Of a stretch of 64,000 nt of DNA, positions 10,601-20,416 are shown in pieces. Below the pieces are notes generated by a model. It had not been told where the DNA came from, searched no databases, and saw nothing but the letters and a program-made list of their open reading frames with translations. Source of the stretch: Argyresthia goedartella. Lineage: Eukaryota > Arthropoda > Insecta > Lepidoptera > Argyresthiidae. The stretch covers positions 37,468,749-37,532,748 of the forward strand of contig OX463807.1 in assembly GCA_949825045.1 (NCBI GenBank), in the 5' to 3' direction. A program made the translations under genes and the position numbers. The stretch's first letter is position 1, and the number at the start of each line of letters is the position of its first letter.

Positions 10601-11069
10601 TTATTTATCCTTATATTATACTGTTGCGTCGCGCGTCGCTACAAAGTTACGTCAGTCGAATGGTTGATTTTCGTTTGAGGATTTTTATAGACAATATTTT
10701 ATAGATAATCAATTTAAAGCCAATAGTACATAATTGAAAATATAATACTTACTTGTGATACGACACTCCCTGTTTTTGTGTTTTGCGATTTGGGTATGAT
10801 TTACACCTTTTTACGTCGCAGGTCACCATTTTTGTTTTTGCTGCCGATATGTCAATCGGCTGTCACCGTCCAAGCGCGACTGATTGCAAACAGTCCAATT
10901 TTCCCGATTTTGTACTGTTTTTGTAGCGACACTTTCAAGCGCTCCGTGCCCTGTCCCTACTATTCAAGTCTGTGATAATCAGTCTTTATTTTGATAGACA
11001 GGTACATTATCTCCTCGTGGTAACGCTGGAAGGGAATTTAAGGACAAGATTGAAGGAAGGGATCACGGT
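10601..11069. other. Non-coding gap
   Basis: No gene is recognised. GTCGCTACAAAGT (10637) and TTTGTAGCGACACTTT (10920) form a loose inverted pair about 300 bp apart, suggesting an old foldback element of about 300 bp. Confidence 0.3.
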
Positions 11070-11407
11070 GAGCAAAATGACAGTTGGCTGCCATTTTGTT
11101 TAAGTTAAACAAAATAGCGCCAAACAGATTCTAATTTCTTCTGACAAACAATTATGTGTGCAAAAATTCAAAATGCAATGCAGTTTTAAAATTTACTTTT
11201 TAATGATGATCTGATCATAATAAATTAGCAATATATGCATGGCATGAGGGTGAGCTAAATAATGGTTGACTGCCATTTTGTGTAAGTCAAACAAAATGGC
11301 CCCCAACAGCTTCTTCTGACAAACAATTATATGTTCAAAAATCCAAAATGCAATGCAGTTTTAACATTTAATTTTTAATGATGATAATAATAAATTAGCA
11401 ATATACT
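11070..11407 (+). repeat. Two-copy tandem duplication, about 180-bp period
   Basis: The unit at 11070-11237 recurs at 11250-11407. Shared blocks include GCCATTTTGT, TTCTTCTGACAAACAATTAT, CAAAATGCAATGCAGTTTTAA and ATAAATTAGCAATATA. The copies differ by scattered substitutions and a few small indels (for example GATGATCTGATCATAATAAA against GATGATAATAATAAA). It is non-coding. Confidence 0.75.
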
Positions 11408-11796
11408 AGACGATTATCCTGGCAAAATTAAGGAAATCAGACCAAATAATTCATGTAGTTTTGAATGTTGGTACAGTTATTCATTGAGGTGTTCAGGCAG
11501 ATGAACAAACCAAGTCTTCGAGGCCGGGGGCAAAACATGCAATAGGAGGGGAGGCAGAAAAAGTTGCCATTTTTCAGCTCATTGCACAAACAATATTATT
11601 TCAGTTTCCGTTACACAAGCAAAAACTGTAAAAGGTATCTTTCCTTTCCTCCCCACCCCTTGGGGACTGTGTGTTCATCTGGACACCTTCTTTACCACAT
11701 TTAAAATAAAATAAAAATATAAAAAACTACCTGAATTATTTTTCCTGATCGACGTTTTTAGGCTAATTTCCATGGGCTAGTTTAGGTATACACAAT
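11408..11796. other. Downstream flank of the NRF1-like gene
   Basis: This would hold the 3' UTR of the minus-strand gene at 11797-13278. Minus-strand AATAAA-like signals are not obvious close to the stop; TTTATTTTATTTTA occurs near 11700. No other feature is seen. Confidence 0.3.
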
Positions 11797-13278
11797 TTAA
11801 TCTAAAGATATAGTTTGAAAGTTGCTCAGGGAGTGCGTGAACAGGATGACAGGGTGCGGTTGGAGCACGGCCGGAGGAAGCGGCTTCTGGCGCGCGCCGC
11901 AGGGGTCTGACGGCAGCGCCAACGGCGTGGCGGCCGTGCGCCGCAGCACCGCACCGCCTCGCATCACGCACGCCACGCCAGCGCGCGGGTCGCAGTTCTC
12001 GTTCACACTAGGACTCTCATCATCCGAACACAGATCGATTACTTCACACTCTGCCTTCTTCAAGGGGTCAGTGGGTTTCACTGAGAGATCTGCCAACTGA
12101 TCACCGACAAACCCACCAATAAACTCTACATCGTCACAACTTTCAGCTTTTGCCTTAGCCTCTTCTCTTAACTTCTCAATGTATTCCTCCATACTTTCTA
12201 AGGACATTCTCTTGATGTTAACACCAATTGGTCTGCATTTGAGCAACAAGAGTTGACCATTCAGATCGAGTATTTCTTTGTTCCTTTGGTATGGGAAGAC
12301 GTGCTTCCTCTTCCAGTAATCTATTGGTCGTCTAAACCGCACCGGAAACTGCTGATTTTTGCTTTTCCCAAGTTTCGAAGCTGGTCCTGGTGGGGGTAAA
12401 GCTGTACAGCAATATCGTTCTATCCTTTCTCTTGAAAAAGTTGAATCTCTGTGTATGTTCTTAGCATTACGCATGTAAGCGAGCGATGAAAAGGGATATG
12501 GAGGGCCACGATCAATATTTGCTGCACTTCTTGAATGACGTGGTTTTGCCTCATTCTCATTAGAGTCAGTTTCCTCTGGCTTTGCACTGACTGGCTTGAG
12601 CTTCAGAGCGGATAAAAATTCTGGCAGTCCTCCGCTGACAAAGCTAGATGGTACTTCATTGTTGCAAAGACGCTCATGCGCCTGTAGAATATCTGGGTTA
12701 TCAAAGTGACTGTCACAGTTGTCACATAGATAGATGTCTGCATATTTAGGCTGGGATTCCGAAACCTTCAATTCATCTATACCAGAAGTAGTGGAGTCTG
12801 GTAACTCCTCAATGCCAGAAGTGATTGAGCCTGGCTGATCCTCTTGGCGGTCATAGTACATATTCTCATTTCGAAACGTCACCAGCAGCTTGCCGCTGGG
12901 TTTGTAGTAGAGAGAGGTGGTGTGGTCCAGGTTGTCGACATACCTGAGTTTGTTGCGGGCGTAGCGCGCCAGCTGTGCCGAGAAAACGAGCAGGAACGCG
13001 CTCTTGTGGTAGTCGTAGCATTGCTTGACGAGCCGCTTCAGCTTGTTCTCCCAGAGCTTGGTGTCGGCGGTAGCGATCGCGGCGCGCGCGCGGCGAAACG
13101 GGTATGAGAACTCGACGTCACCCGGCCACCAGGGCGGCTGGCTGATGTCTTTTGCCGTGTCGTGTCCCCACGAGCAGGTCACCATGAACGTTACGAACCT
13201 CTCGAGCTCGGCCGCGGTGATCTTGCAGAGCGCCGTTGGGTGCCCGTTGACGAACAGCAGCGGCAGGTTGGCGATCAT
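11797..13278 (-). CDS. NRF1-domain-like protein with C2HC zinc finger, single exon
   Basis: 493 codons without interruption. Residues about 5-95 follow the second half of the NRF1/erect-wing DNA-binding domain: LPLLFVNGHP, then ELERFV, then PPWWPGDVEF, then KLKRLVKQCYDYH, all in the order I know from NRF1. A C-X2-C-X12-H-X3-C finger lies at residues 185-205. Near the C-terminus, VIDLCSDDE (413-421) fits a SUMO-interaction motif with acidic flank. A nuclear, DNA-binding or chromatin role is inferred. The first half of the NRF1 domain is absent here, so either upstream exons are missing or this is a divergent paralogue. The start has G at -3. Codons are mixed and not TE-like. Function is not otherwise known. 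Confidence 0.65.
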   Translation of the reverse strand: MIANLPLLFVNGHPTALCKITAAELERFVTFMVTCSWGHDTAKDISQPPWWPGDVEFSYPFRRARAAIATADTKLWENKLKRLVKQCYDYHKSAFLLVFSAQLARYARNKLRYVDNLDHTTSLYYKPSGKLLVTFRNENMYYDRQEDQPGSITSGIEELPDSTTSGIDELKVSESQPKYADIYLCDNCDSHFDNPDILQAHERLCNNEVPSSFVSGGLPEFLSALKLKPVSAKPEETDSNENEAKPRHSRSAANIDRGPPYPFSSLAYMRNAKNIHRDSTFSRERIERYCCTALPPPGPASKLGKSKNQQFPVRFRRPIDYWKRKHVFPYQRNKEILDLNGQLLLLKCRPIGVNIKRMSLESMEEYIEKLREEAKAKAESCDDVEFIGGFVGDQLADLSVKPTDPLKKAECEVIDLCSDDESPSVNENCDPRAGVACVMRGGAVLRRTAATPLALPSDPCGARQKPLPPAVLQPHPVILFTHSLSNFQTISLD

Positions 13279-13562
13279 GGCGCTCGCTCGCTATCGCGTC
13301 TGGTCATCGGAGTCGCGGCCCGCACAGCGCTTGCGATGTCGCGACGACACCCGATGATGCCATAACGGTTACTCCGCCACGAAACCTTCTGGATGATGTA
13401 GAGAGCATTTAGGTAACATTTGATGCTGTTTACTAACACTTGAAACTGATGAGGCTTTAAATGTTGGCCGGATTCTTCACAAAAATCAAAAGTAAAGGTA
13501 AACGATTGGTAGAAAATTAGCAGCCTTCCTCTTTCTTTCACAGTCGCGTGAGTGAATGTCAT
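13275..13562 (-). other. Upstream ORF overlapping the NRF1-like start
   Basis: A 95-codon minus-strand ORF ends in TGA that overlaps the ATG of the 493-codon gene by four bases (ATGA), in a different frame. It might be a regulatory upstream ORF, an unrecognised upstream coding segment joined by splicing or a frameshift, or chance. Its product (start MTFTHATVKERG) matches no family I recognise. Confidence 0.3.
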
Positions 13563-14150
13563 AAATGAATTGAACGAATGAAATTAGAACAAAATGTACG
13601 AAACGTACAGATCGCGTCAAGTTTTTGTGTCTAAGTGCTGAGTGGAGTGGAGCGGGTGACCGCTCCCTCTCACCCTATTCGAGAACTGTTTAATAAATGT
13701 CTTTTAATTCTTCCTCCGATATTCCACTACAAGCAATAAATTTAAGTTTTTGTATTTTTGTTAGCCTGCCCAATATTGCATTTCTATCAAATGTATCTAT
13801 TTACTATTATAAACAGCTTGTTATATATTTACATATTTAAGAGATAGGTCATAAATAAAAGTCCTGCATATATGTAATTTATGAGATTATTTATTGTCCA
13901 ATGCTCGAAAAGTGCTAAGTCTTAAGTTCCTAGAAACTTATGATACCTTTTATACACTTAGTAGCATTAAACATTTTGAGTTTGAGTTTGAGTTCGAATG
14001 AGAAGCGACCCTCTCCACGCTGAACTGCACTCAGACGCAGAGAATCATGGCGCGACGTGTAACATCACACAAAGCTAGCGATGGCGCGCAAGAATCCGCG
14101 AGATCAGCGACAACGATGCGATTGGCTAGGTAAAGTAGTGTCGTGTTCGT
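13563..14150. other. Probable promoter side of the NRF1-like gene; otherwise empty
   Basis: Sequence upstream of the minus-strand gene. A short run GAGTTTGAGTTTGAGTTCGA occurs near 13978. No gene is seen. Confidence 0.3.
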
Positions 14151-14241
14151 GAACGGTATATCGTAGGAAAGAGAGGGACAGAGCTTTATACAGCGCATAA
14201 CTCTGTCCTGTACTTTCTACAATATTCGATATTACCGTTCC
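14151..14241. repeat. Foldback (imperfect hairpin), about 36-bp arms
   Basis: Left arm GAACGGTATATCGTAGGAAA...GGGACAGAG (14151-14192) pairs with right arm CTCTGTCC...TTTCTACAATATTCGATATTACCGTTC (14201-14240), with small bulges. It is non-coding. It could be a MITE of about 90 bp or a structured RNA; no family was recognised. Confidence 0.5.
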
Positions 14242-14245
14242 TTTT

Positions 14246-16406
14246 CAGTGAATAAAAAAACAGCATTGATTGACGAACACACTCAGTCAATCAGGCTGGG
14301 ACGGGTGGGCCACACACACCATGACACCACGGCCACACGATGTGGTGCGGCGCCCCTCCCTCGCTGCAGGCAACACGACCTATATAATATAGTCTGTGAA
14401 CACGACGAACCGTGGAGATTTCCTACAGTCGATTTAAAAAAACTTAGCTTCCAAATAGCTCGCTAGAGGGCGTGAGAGAATAGGCGGCGGTGTTGCTGTA
14501 ACATGTGATTTAGTGTTTCTCAGTTTTCTGGGAAAGTGTTACCACACTATGCGGTATGAAATGAATGTAGTTAATGGGATTGAAAAATAATTGTAGTAAT
14601 CCGAACACTTGGAATGACGGATACTTATACCTATATCTTTTTACCTCGGTGTTTAGTTAGAGTAAGTGTTTTATTAAAGTTCATTGAGCCAACACTAACA
14701 TTTCAACTCTGCGGTCGGTCTTAAATCATGAAAATGTGTTTTACTTGGGAGCGCGAAGTTGGGACTTTACTTTACACAATTCAGACCGCACAGTAGAAAT
14801 TTAAAATGACTCAGCTCACAGACCACATCTATATCTGCTCTGTATTAGACCGCCGCCGCCGGGAATTCAACAGAGCTATTTGGCAATCTGCCTTGATAAC
14901 GAGAGCTGTCCAGAAACCCATAAAGTGCATTCCACATAACCTTTCCCTTTTCCGTTGAGGTGAGGTTGAGACCAGTGTGGTGGCGGTTATGGTGAAAACC
15001 GAATATCGCATGTTTACTTAATGGGTTGACTTTGAAGCAGTGTCACCAAAAAAAAAAATAGTAACTGTTTGTGCAAACAAACCTAAAACATCTCCAGTTC
15101 TCTAGCTATTCAATAAGGTACAATAGTCAAATAAAATGTTTATTATTCTTGGCAAAATTGGGCGACTTTTTAAATCACCGGTCATCTTAGAGTCCGCTAC
15201 CTTATCTACTTTGTCGCTCGCGCCGCAGTCCGCCAACCTCAATGCGCTGGGTACGCAACACCCCGCCACTTTAGGAGGGATCGGTGCAAGTTCATATTTG
15301 CATATGTAGCGCATAGGCGATGTGGAGACGTTTAGCAAGTATATGTGACATTTGATGTTTACATTTCTTATTAGCTATTGTTCATCTCCGTCTCTCTTAG
15401 ATCACAAAGTTAGTACCCATTATTATGATGAAGTTTTGGTAATTAGATTTTTTTTCTGATTTCTTGTTAGTTTTTTAAAAATCATTTCTTTTTAGGATGT
15501 TTAGCAATGACCAATATCAAAATGTTCATAGCCCCTGTGGTTCCGACTACTTCCGACACGCACACTCCCAGACACAATCCCTTAGACACTTAACCCTTAT
15601 CGTGGCGGGCGCCATTTTGAAAAATTACGCTCAACCGGCAAGGGGGCTACGTGGGTGGTCCCCGCGGGCTGTTGCCTGCTCCTACTAAAACGTCGCTCAC
15701 GGCGTTTTATTGTATGAAAAGGATAGGAACCTATATATTTTTAGAATTGCCATGAAACAAGCTAATTTAGTGTTTAAGAATGAAAACAATAATATATTCG
15801 TGAGCCTAGCTGTCCCAGGTCAAACCTAGCATTTAAATTAAATTGATTAATTAATTATTTTATTAATTAATAAAATTAATAAAAATTAAATTAAACACAT
15901 TTTTTACTAACTTTCTGTTTTATTTATACAATATGTACAACACCAACCTTAGTATCAATTAAAAATAATACATTTCTAGCGACAAACATGTGAAACGCGA
16001 TTCAATCAAAACGCGGTGAAAGCGCGCGAGAAATCGTTCCGATAAACTGGGTCAGAACTCATTTTTTTCCTATGCACGGACTGGTTTTTGATAGCTCCAC
16101 AGATACGTTCGTGTATAGGGTGACCAACTGTAAGTACAAACGCGGCTCCCAACCTATATTTTTAGTTTAAAAGCGCCCATCTCTATACGACCGGAAATCC
16201 GCCCGCTGCGGGTCGCTTGCCGGTCGACGCATTTTGAAAACTTGCCCGCTGCGGGTGTTTGCCGGTCCAAATTTCATCCATTTCGGTCCATTTTTAACTT
16301 TCGCCGTGTCGGTGGGTACCGGAGACGGAATCCCACACATCAGGAAATCTGAGCGCCGATGTTTAGTTTTTGTTGAAATTCTCATAATCTAGTTAGAATT
16401 AAGATA
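14246..16406. other. Long non-coding gap
   Basis: No gene is recognised. The block CTTTACTTTACACAATTCAGACC at about 14765 recurs at about 37396. A low-complexity AATTAATT tract lies at 15838-15895. CCCGCTGCGGGT...TTGCCGGTC is repeated at 16202 and 16242. GTACCGGAGACGGAATCCCA at 16316 recurs at 25032, marking fragments of dispersed repeats. Confidence 0.35.
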
Positions 16407-16411
16407 AGTTC

Positions 16412-16579
16412 TGTTGGAGGTTTCATTGTAGCCTCCTTGCTTTAATCCTGGCCAACTTCGTAGTGTTTTGACTTAACTGTCATTGTCACTCTGGTTTATG
16501 TCGTATTCTTCATCCTATGTGCTGAATAAACTCTGGGTTATATTTTTACAAATATGTGGTTTAATTATCAAATACATTA
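16412..16579 (+). repeat. 5' LTR of copia element
   Basis: It begins TGTTGGAGG and ends TACATTA. It contains CTGAATAAACTC, a likely polyadenylation signal. It differs from the 3' LTR by about three positions (CTCTGGG/ATCTGGG and the ATGTGG/ACAG region). Confidence 0.9.
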
Positions 16580-16619
16580 GGTTATGGTTCCGCAGAAATA
16601 GTATAACGTTGTAATAAAT

Positions 16620-18746
16620 ATGTCGGAAAGTAAGAATCAAAATTTTTCACATGAAAAATTACGTGGACGGGAAAATTACGTCGAATGGAAATTTGTTATG
16701 AAAAATGCATTGATTCACGACAATTTATGGATCTGTATCAGTGGTTGGCGAACATGAACAAGCCTGTTGACGACGAGTTTCTTGGTGCGCTGATGCTCAA
16801 AGGTTTACCGACAGAGTATGAGCCCATGATCATGGCACTAGAGCATTCGGGAGCTGCCATCACATCTGATCTAGTCAAATCCAAACTGCTACAGTATCAA
16901 CGTTGGACTACTCGTGGAGATTCGAGTGAGTGCCTATATTCTACCAGAAAAGGCACTACTACGAGTGACTCCTGGACGAGAAAAGCGCAGCAGCACAAGG
17001 GAGAAGCAAAAGCGAAGGATAGTTCTGATCGAAAGAGAAAACCGTGGTGCTGGAAATGCAGACAGAAAGGACATATGAAGAAATACTTTCGGAACGAGAA
17101 GAGTTCTTCAGGAAACTTTGTGTTGACAGCATTCAGTACTAGTACGGGCTCGGAATCTTCGTGGTACATAGACTCAGGTGCAACAAATTGCATGACTGGC
17201 AGACGCGATTTGCTGAAAGACTTTAAATCGCGTGGTGGTTTCGTCACCATTGCTAGTGGAGAGAAACTTCAGTGTACAGGCATAGGTAACGTTATGTTGT
17301 CGGATGACACGACGTTGACTGACGTGTTGTTTATACCTAAGCTGTCTGTGAATCTTATATCTGTTTCCCAATTGATTAAGAACGGCTGTACTGTAAATTT
17401 TGATACTAAGGATTGTACAATTTCAAATTTGAGCGATGTTTTGATTAAGGCAAATGACGTAGGAGGTGCATATAAACTTCAGACCTGCAGTCTAAGGGCG
17501 AATCTAACGATTAGCACTGCAACTTGGCATCAAAGACTTGGTCACTTGAGCGGCCATAATATGAAGATTTGAGGCAGGGACTTGCTAATGACATTAGTTT
17601 TCAGGAGGACCCTTGTAAAGATGTTGCTTGTGAGGTTTGTTTGAAAGGAAAGCATGCCCGAGCAAGGTGAGTGAATACACTAAAAACTTTATTAAGCTAG
17701 TGGAAACACAAACTGGTGATAAAGTCAAGGTTTTGAGGTCGGATAACGGGACGGAGTATGTAAATAGGGACCTTGAAGACTTTTTGAAGGGTAAGGGAAT
17801 TGTCCACCAGGTAACTGTGCCGTACAGTCCGCAACAGAATGCCTGCGCGGAGCGGCTGAACAGGACGCTCCTGGAAAAAGAAAGGTGCCTTTTATACACT
17901 TCAAACGTAGACCACAAATTTTGGGCAGAAGCTGCCAACACTGCAGCTCATTTAGTGAATGTGTCACCTTCGAAAAGGCTCTCGGGGAAAACTCCTGAGG
18001 AGGCCTGGACCAGTAAAAAGGTGAGCTTGAAACACTTACGAGTGTTTGGCTGCGAAGCTTATGCTCACATTGATAAAGTAAAGCGGAATAAGCTTGAACC
18101 AAAGAGCAAGCGTTGTATATTTCTTGGATATGAGAACAATGGGTATAGGCTCTACGATTTGGCGAAAAATGAAGTTTTTCGTAGTCGTGACGTTGTTTTC
18201 AATGAAACAATCTTTCCAGGAGTCAAGAGCAAGCGGTCCGTGGAGATATTCTTTCCGACAAGTGACGACGGTGTCATTGATGACGAGAGTCACGTGGAAG
18301 ATGAGCCTGAGGTTGAGCTTGAGGCGGAGAATGCGGAGTTACCGTTCCCACAGAATGTAAAGATTCAGGTTGAGGCGGAGAGGCCGGCAGCGCCTGAAGT
18401 TTGGTTCGAGGCGAACGAGCAGGTACCGAGCTCATCTACTGATACAGGCGGTAGACCACGGGAGCCACATGCAGATGGACCTGCCTTTAATTTACGGTCT
18501 AGAATACCGAGGACAATGTCTGCACTCGAGATAGAGTTGAATGAGCCGACAACTGTCAAGGAGGCTTTGCAATCGAGCGATAGCAAGCTATGGCGGCAAG
18601 CTATGCAAGACGAGATTGACTCATTTAATAAGCATGAAGCTTGGGAGCTCGTTGACAGACCGGCGGATAAGAACATTGTCAAGAATCGGTGGCTGTTTAA
18701 AATTAAACGCGACGTGAATGGAAAAATAGCGTGTTACAGAGCGTGA
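16620..18746 (+). pseudogene. copia gag-protease-integrase and start of RT, broken
   Basis: The gag starts at 16620 with an NYVEWKFVM copia word and then jumps, after a frame-changing deletion near 16685, to LYQWLANMNKPV. The zinc knuckle CWKCRQKGHMKKYF lacks the last cysteine (F instead). The protease motif WYIDSGATNC is present, and the pre-integrase HQRLGHL ends at a frameshift near 17571. About 70 residues including the first integrase aspartate are deleted near 17665. SDNGTEY and NACAERLNRTL carry the remaining D and E. The RT starts KEALQSSDSKLWRQAM. A CGA-to-TGA type stop at 18744-18746 interrupts YRARLVAKGF. Confidence 0.9.
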
Positions 18747-19469
18747 TTAGTTGCGAAGGGGTTTACCCAAAAGTTGGGAATTGACTACTTGGATACGTAC
18801 TCTCCAGTTGTTCGGCATAGTTCTTTGAGAATGTTGCTGTCTCTTGCGGTGGAGCTAGATCTGAAGATTGATCACCTTGACATCAAAACTGCCTTCTTAA
18901 ATGGTAACTTGAGCGAGGAGATTTATATGTCACAGCCGGAAGGATTCATAAGACAAGGCGATGAGCATAAAGTCTACAGACTCAAGAAAGCCGTGTACGG
19001 TTTAAAGCAGGCGTCTCGTGCCTGGTACGATAAGGTAAAGCAAGTTTTACTCAAAGAGAAGTTCACGCAGAGTAAGTGGTCGAGTGGGTAAGCGAACCAT
19101 TATTATCGCACTATATGTAGATGATTTTTTCGTTTTCTACGATTGTGACGAGCTTGCTAAAAGGCTGAAAACGTCATTGAAGTCTCACTTTACTATTAAG
19201 GAGTTAGGTGAGGTTAAACATATGCTAGGCATTAAAGTAGATCGTACTAGTAGTGAGTTGAAGCTGAGTCAGAAAAACTGTATTGAAAAGTTGCTTGAAC
19301 GTTTCGGTATGAGCGACTGTAAAGGCGCAAAGACGCCCTTGGACGTAGGTCTGAAGTTTTCTGATAGCACTAACCACGATAGTAGATTACCATATCAGGA
19401 ATTGATAGGATCTTTAATGTACTTGTCTGTGACATCTAGACCTGACATTTCATTTGCTGTAAGTTGTCT
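18747..19469 (+). pseudogene. copia reverse transcriptase, broken
   Basis: LVAKGFTQ and DYLDTYSPV lead to HLDIKTAFLNG (motif A) and YGLKQASRAWY, then a short deletion and frameshift near 19072. The frame resumes at about 19084 with IIIALYVDDFF (catalytic YVDD), ELGEVKHMLGIKV and SLMYLSVTSRPDISFAV. It is cut at 19469 by the nested LINE, whose target copy AAGTTGTCT (19461-19469) is repeated at 23405-23413. Confidence 0.9.
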
Positions 19470-20416
19470 GTCGACATCGACTGTGAGTCTGTCGACGCAC
19501 GGTCGATGTGTGCACATCGTCTCGACAAATTTAATTATATTACTGTCCATAATGCCCCGAGTGAAACCAACGCAGTGCTGAAGGCTTTTGCTAGTCTGGA
19601 GTGTAAATTCAGTGCTCAAAATGAGGAAATTAGTGCTTTAAAACAGCAAATACAAGAACTGCACTCGTTCATCAAAAACTGGAAAGAGGAGGGTACATCT
19701 AAACAGACATGTTCCCGATGCGAGGCCGCAGCGGTTTCGAAGTTGCCTCGACCGGAATCGTCTATGTCCGCGACCCCGGTGCTAAGCGCTACGGGTGCGA
19801 GCGAGACGGAACCGTTGCGCGACGCAGCGATGCCGCTGTCGACGTCGAATAAACCATTTGGATGTAAACAACCGAACTTCGTTTCAATTGTGAAGACGTC
19901 TTGTCTTATAAGAAGGTGAACCAGGATGCGCCAAGGAACCAGCCTCTCTTAACGGAGGCAAACCATGATAAATGCGACTCGCAGCCTTCTAACTCCAACG
20001 CAAGTCACAGTCAGCCTCGTGACTTAGACGCTCAAGATGACTGGAAGCTAGTGACACGAAACCGTCAGCGTCGTCAGCGTCAGGTGGTGAGAGGAAGTGG
20101 ACCCGCGAGCGATATTCTAAGTGCAGCAGACCGCATAAAATATTTACACGTTTGGGGTGCTCGTTTGGATACAACCGACAAAAACATCGTCGACTACCTT
20201 AATGCAAAGGAAGCCAACAACCTATACTCTGCTTCTAAATTGTCACCGAAACGACAAGTAGACTATTTATCATTCAAAGTCGGTGTACCCGAACACATGC
20301 TGAATGAATGTCTAGGTACAAAATTTTGGCCCAAGGGCTTTTCAGTTGAGCGCTGGTTATTTCGTCTCGAAAGAACACAACCGGAACAACAACATGTTGA
20401 ACAAGGTACAAGCTAA
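19464..20416 (+). pseudogene. LINE ORF1, one frameshift
   Basis: The first part (19464-19919) has a coiled-coil segment (NEEISALKQQIQELHSF) and a serine/proline-rich linker. A frameshift near 19900 moves it to the 19901-20416 frame, which has an arginine-rich patch (NRQRRQRQVV). This is followed by a C-terminal fold (LHVWGARLDTTDKN ... FKVGVPEHML ... WPKGFSVERWLFRLE) typical of nucleic-acid-binding ORF1 proteins of insect LINEs. Its last bases overlap the start of ORF2 near 20394. The 5' start within 19470-19500 is uncertain. Confidence 0.75.
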
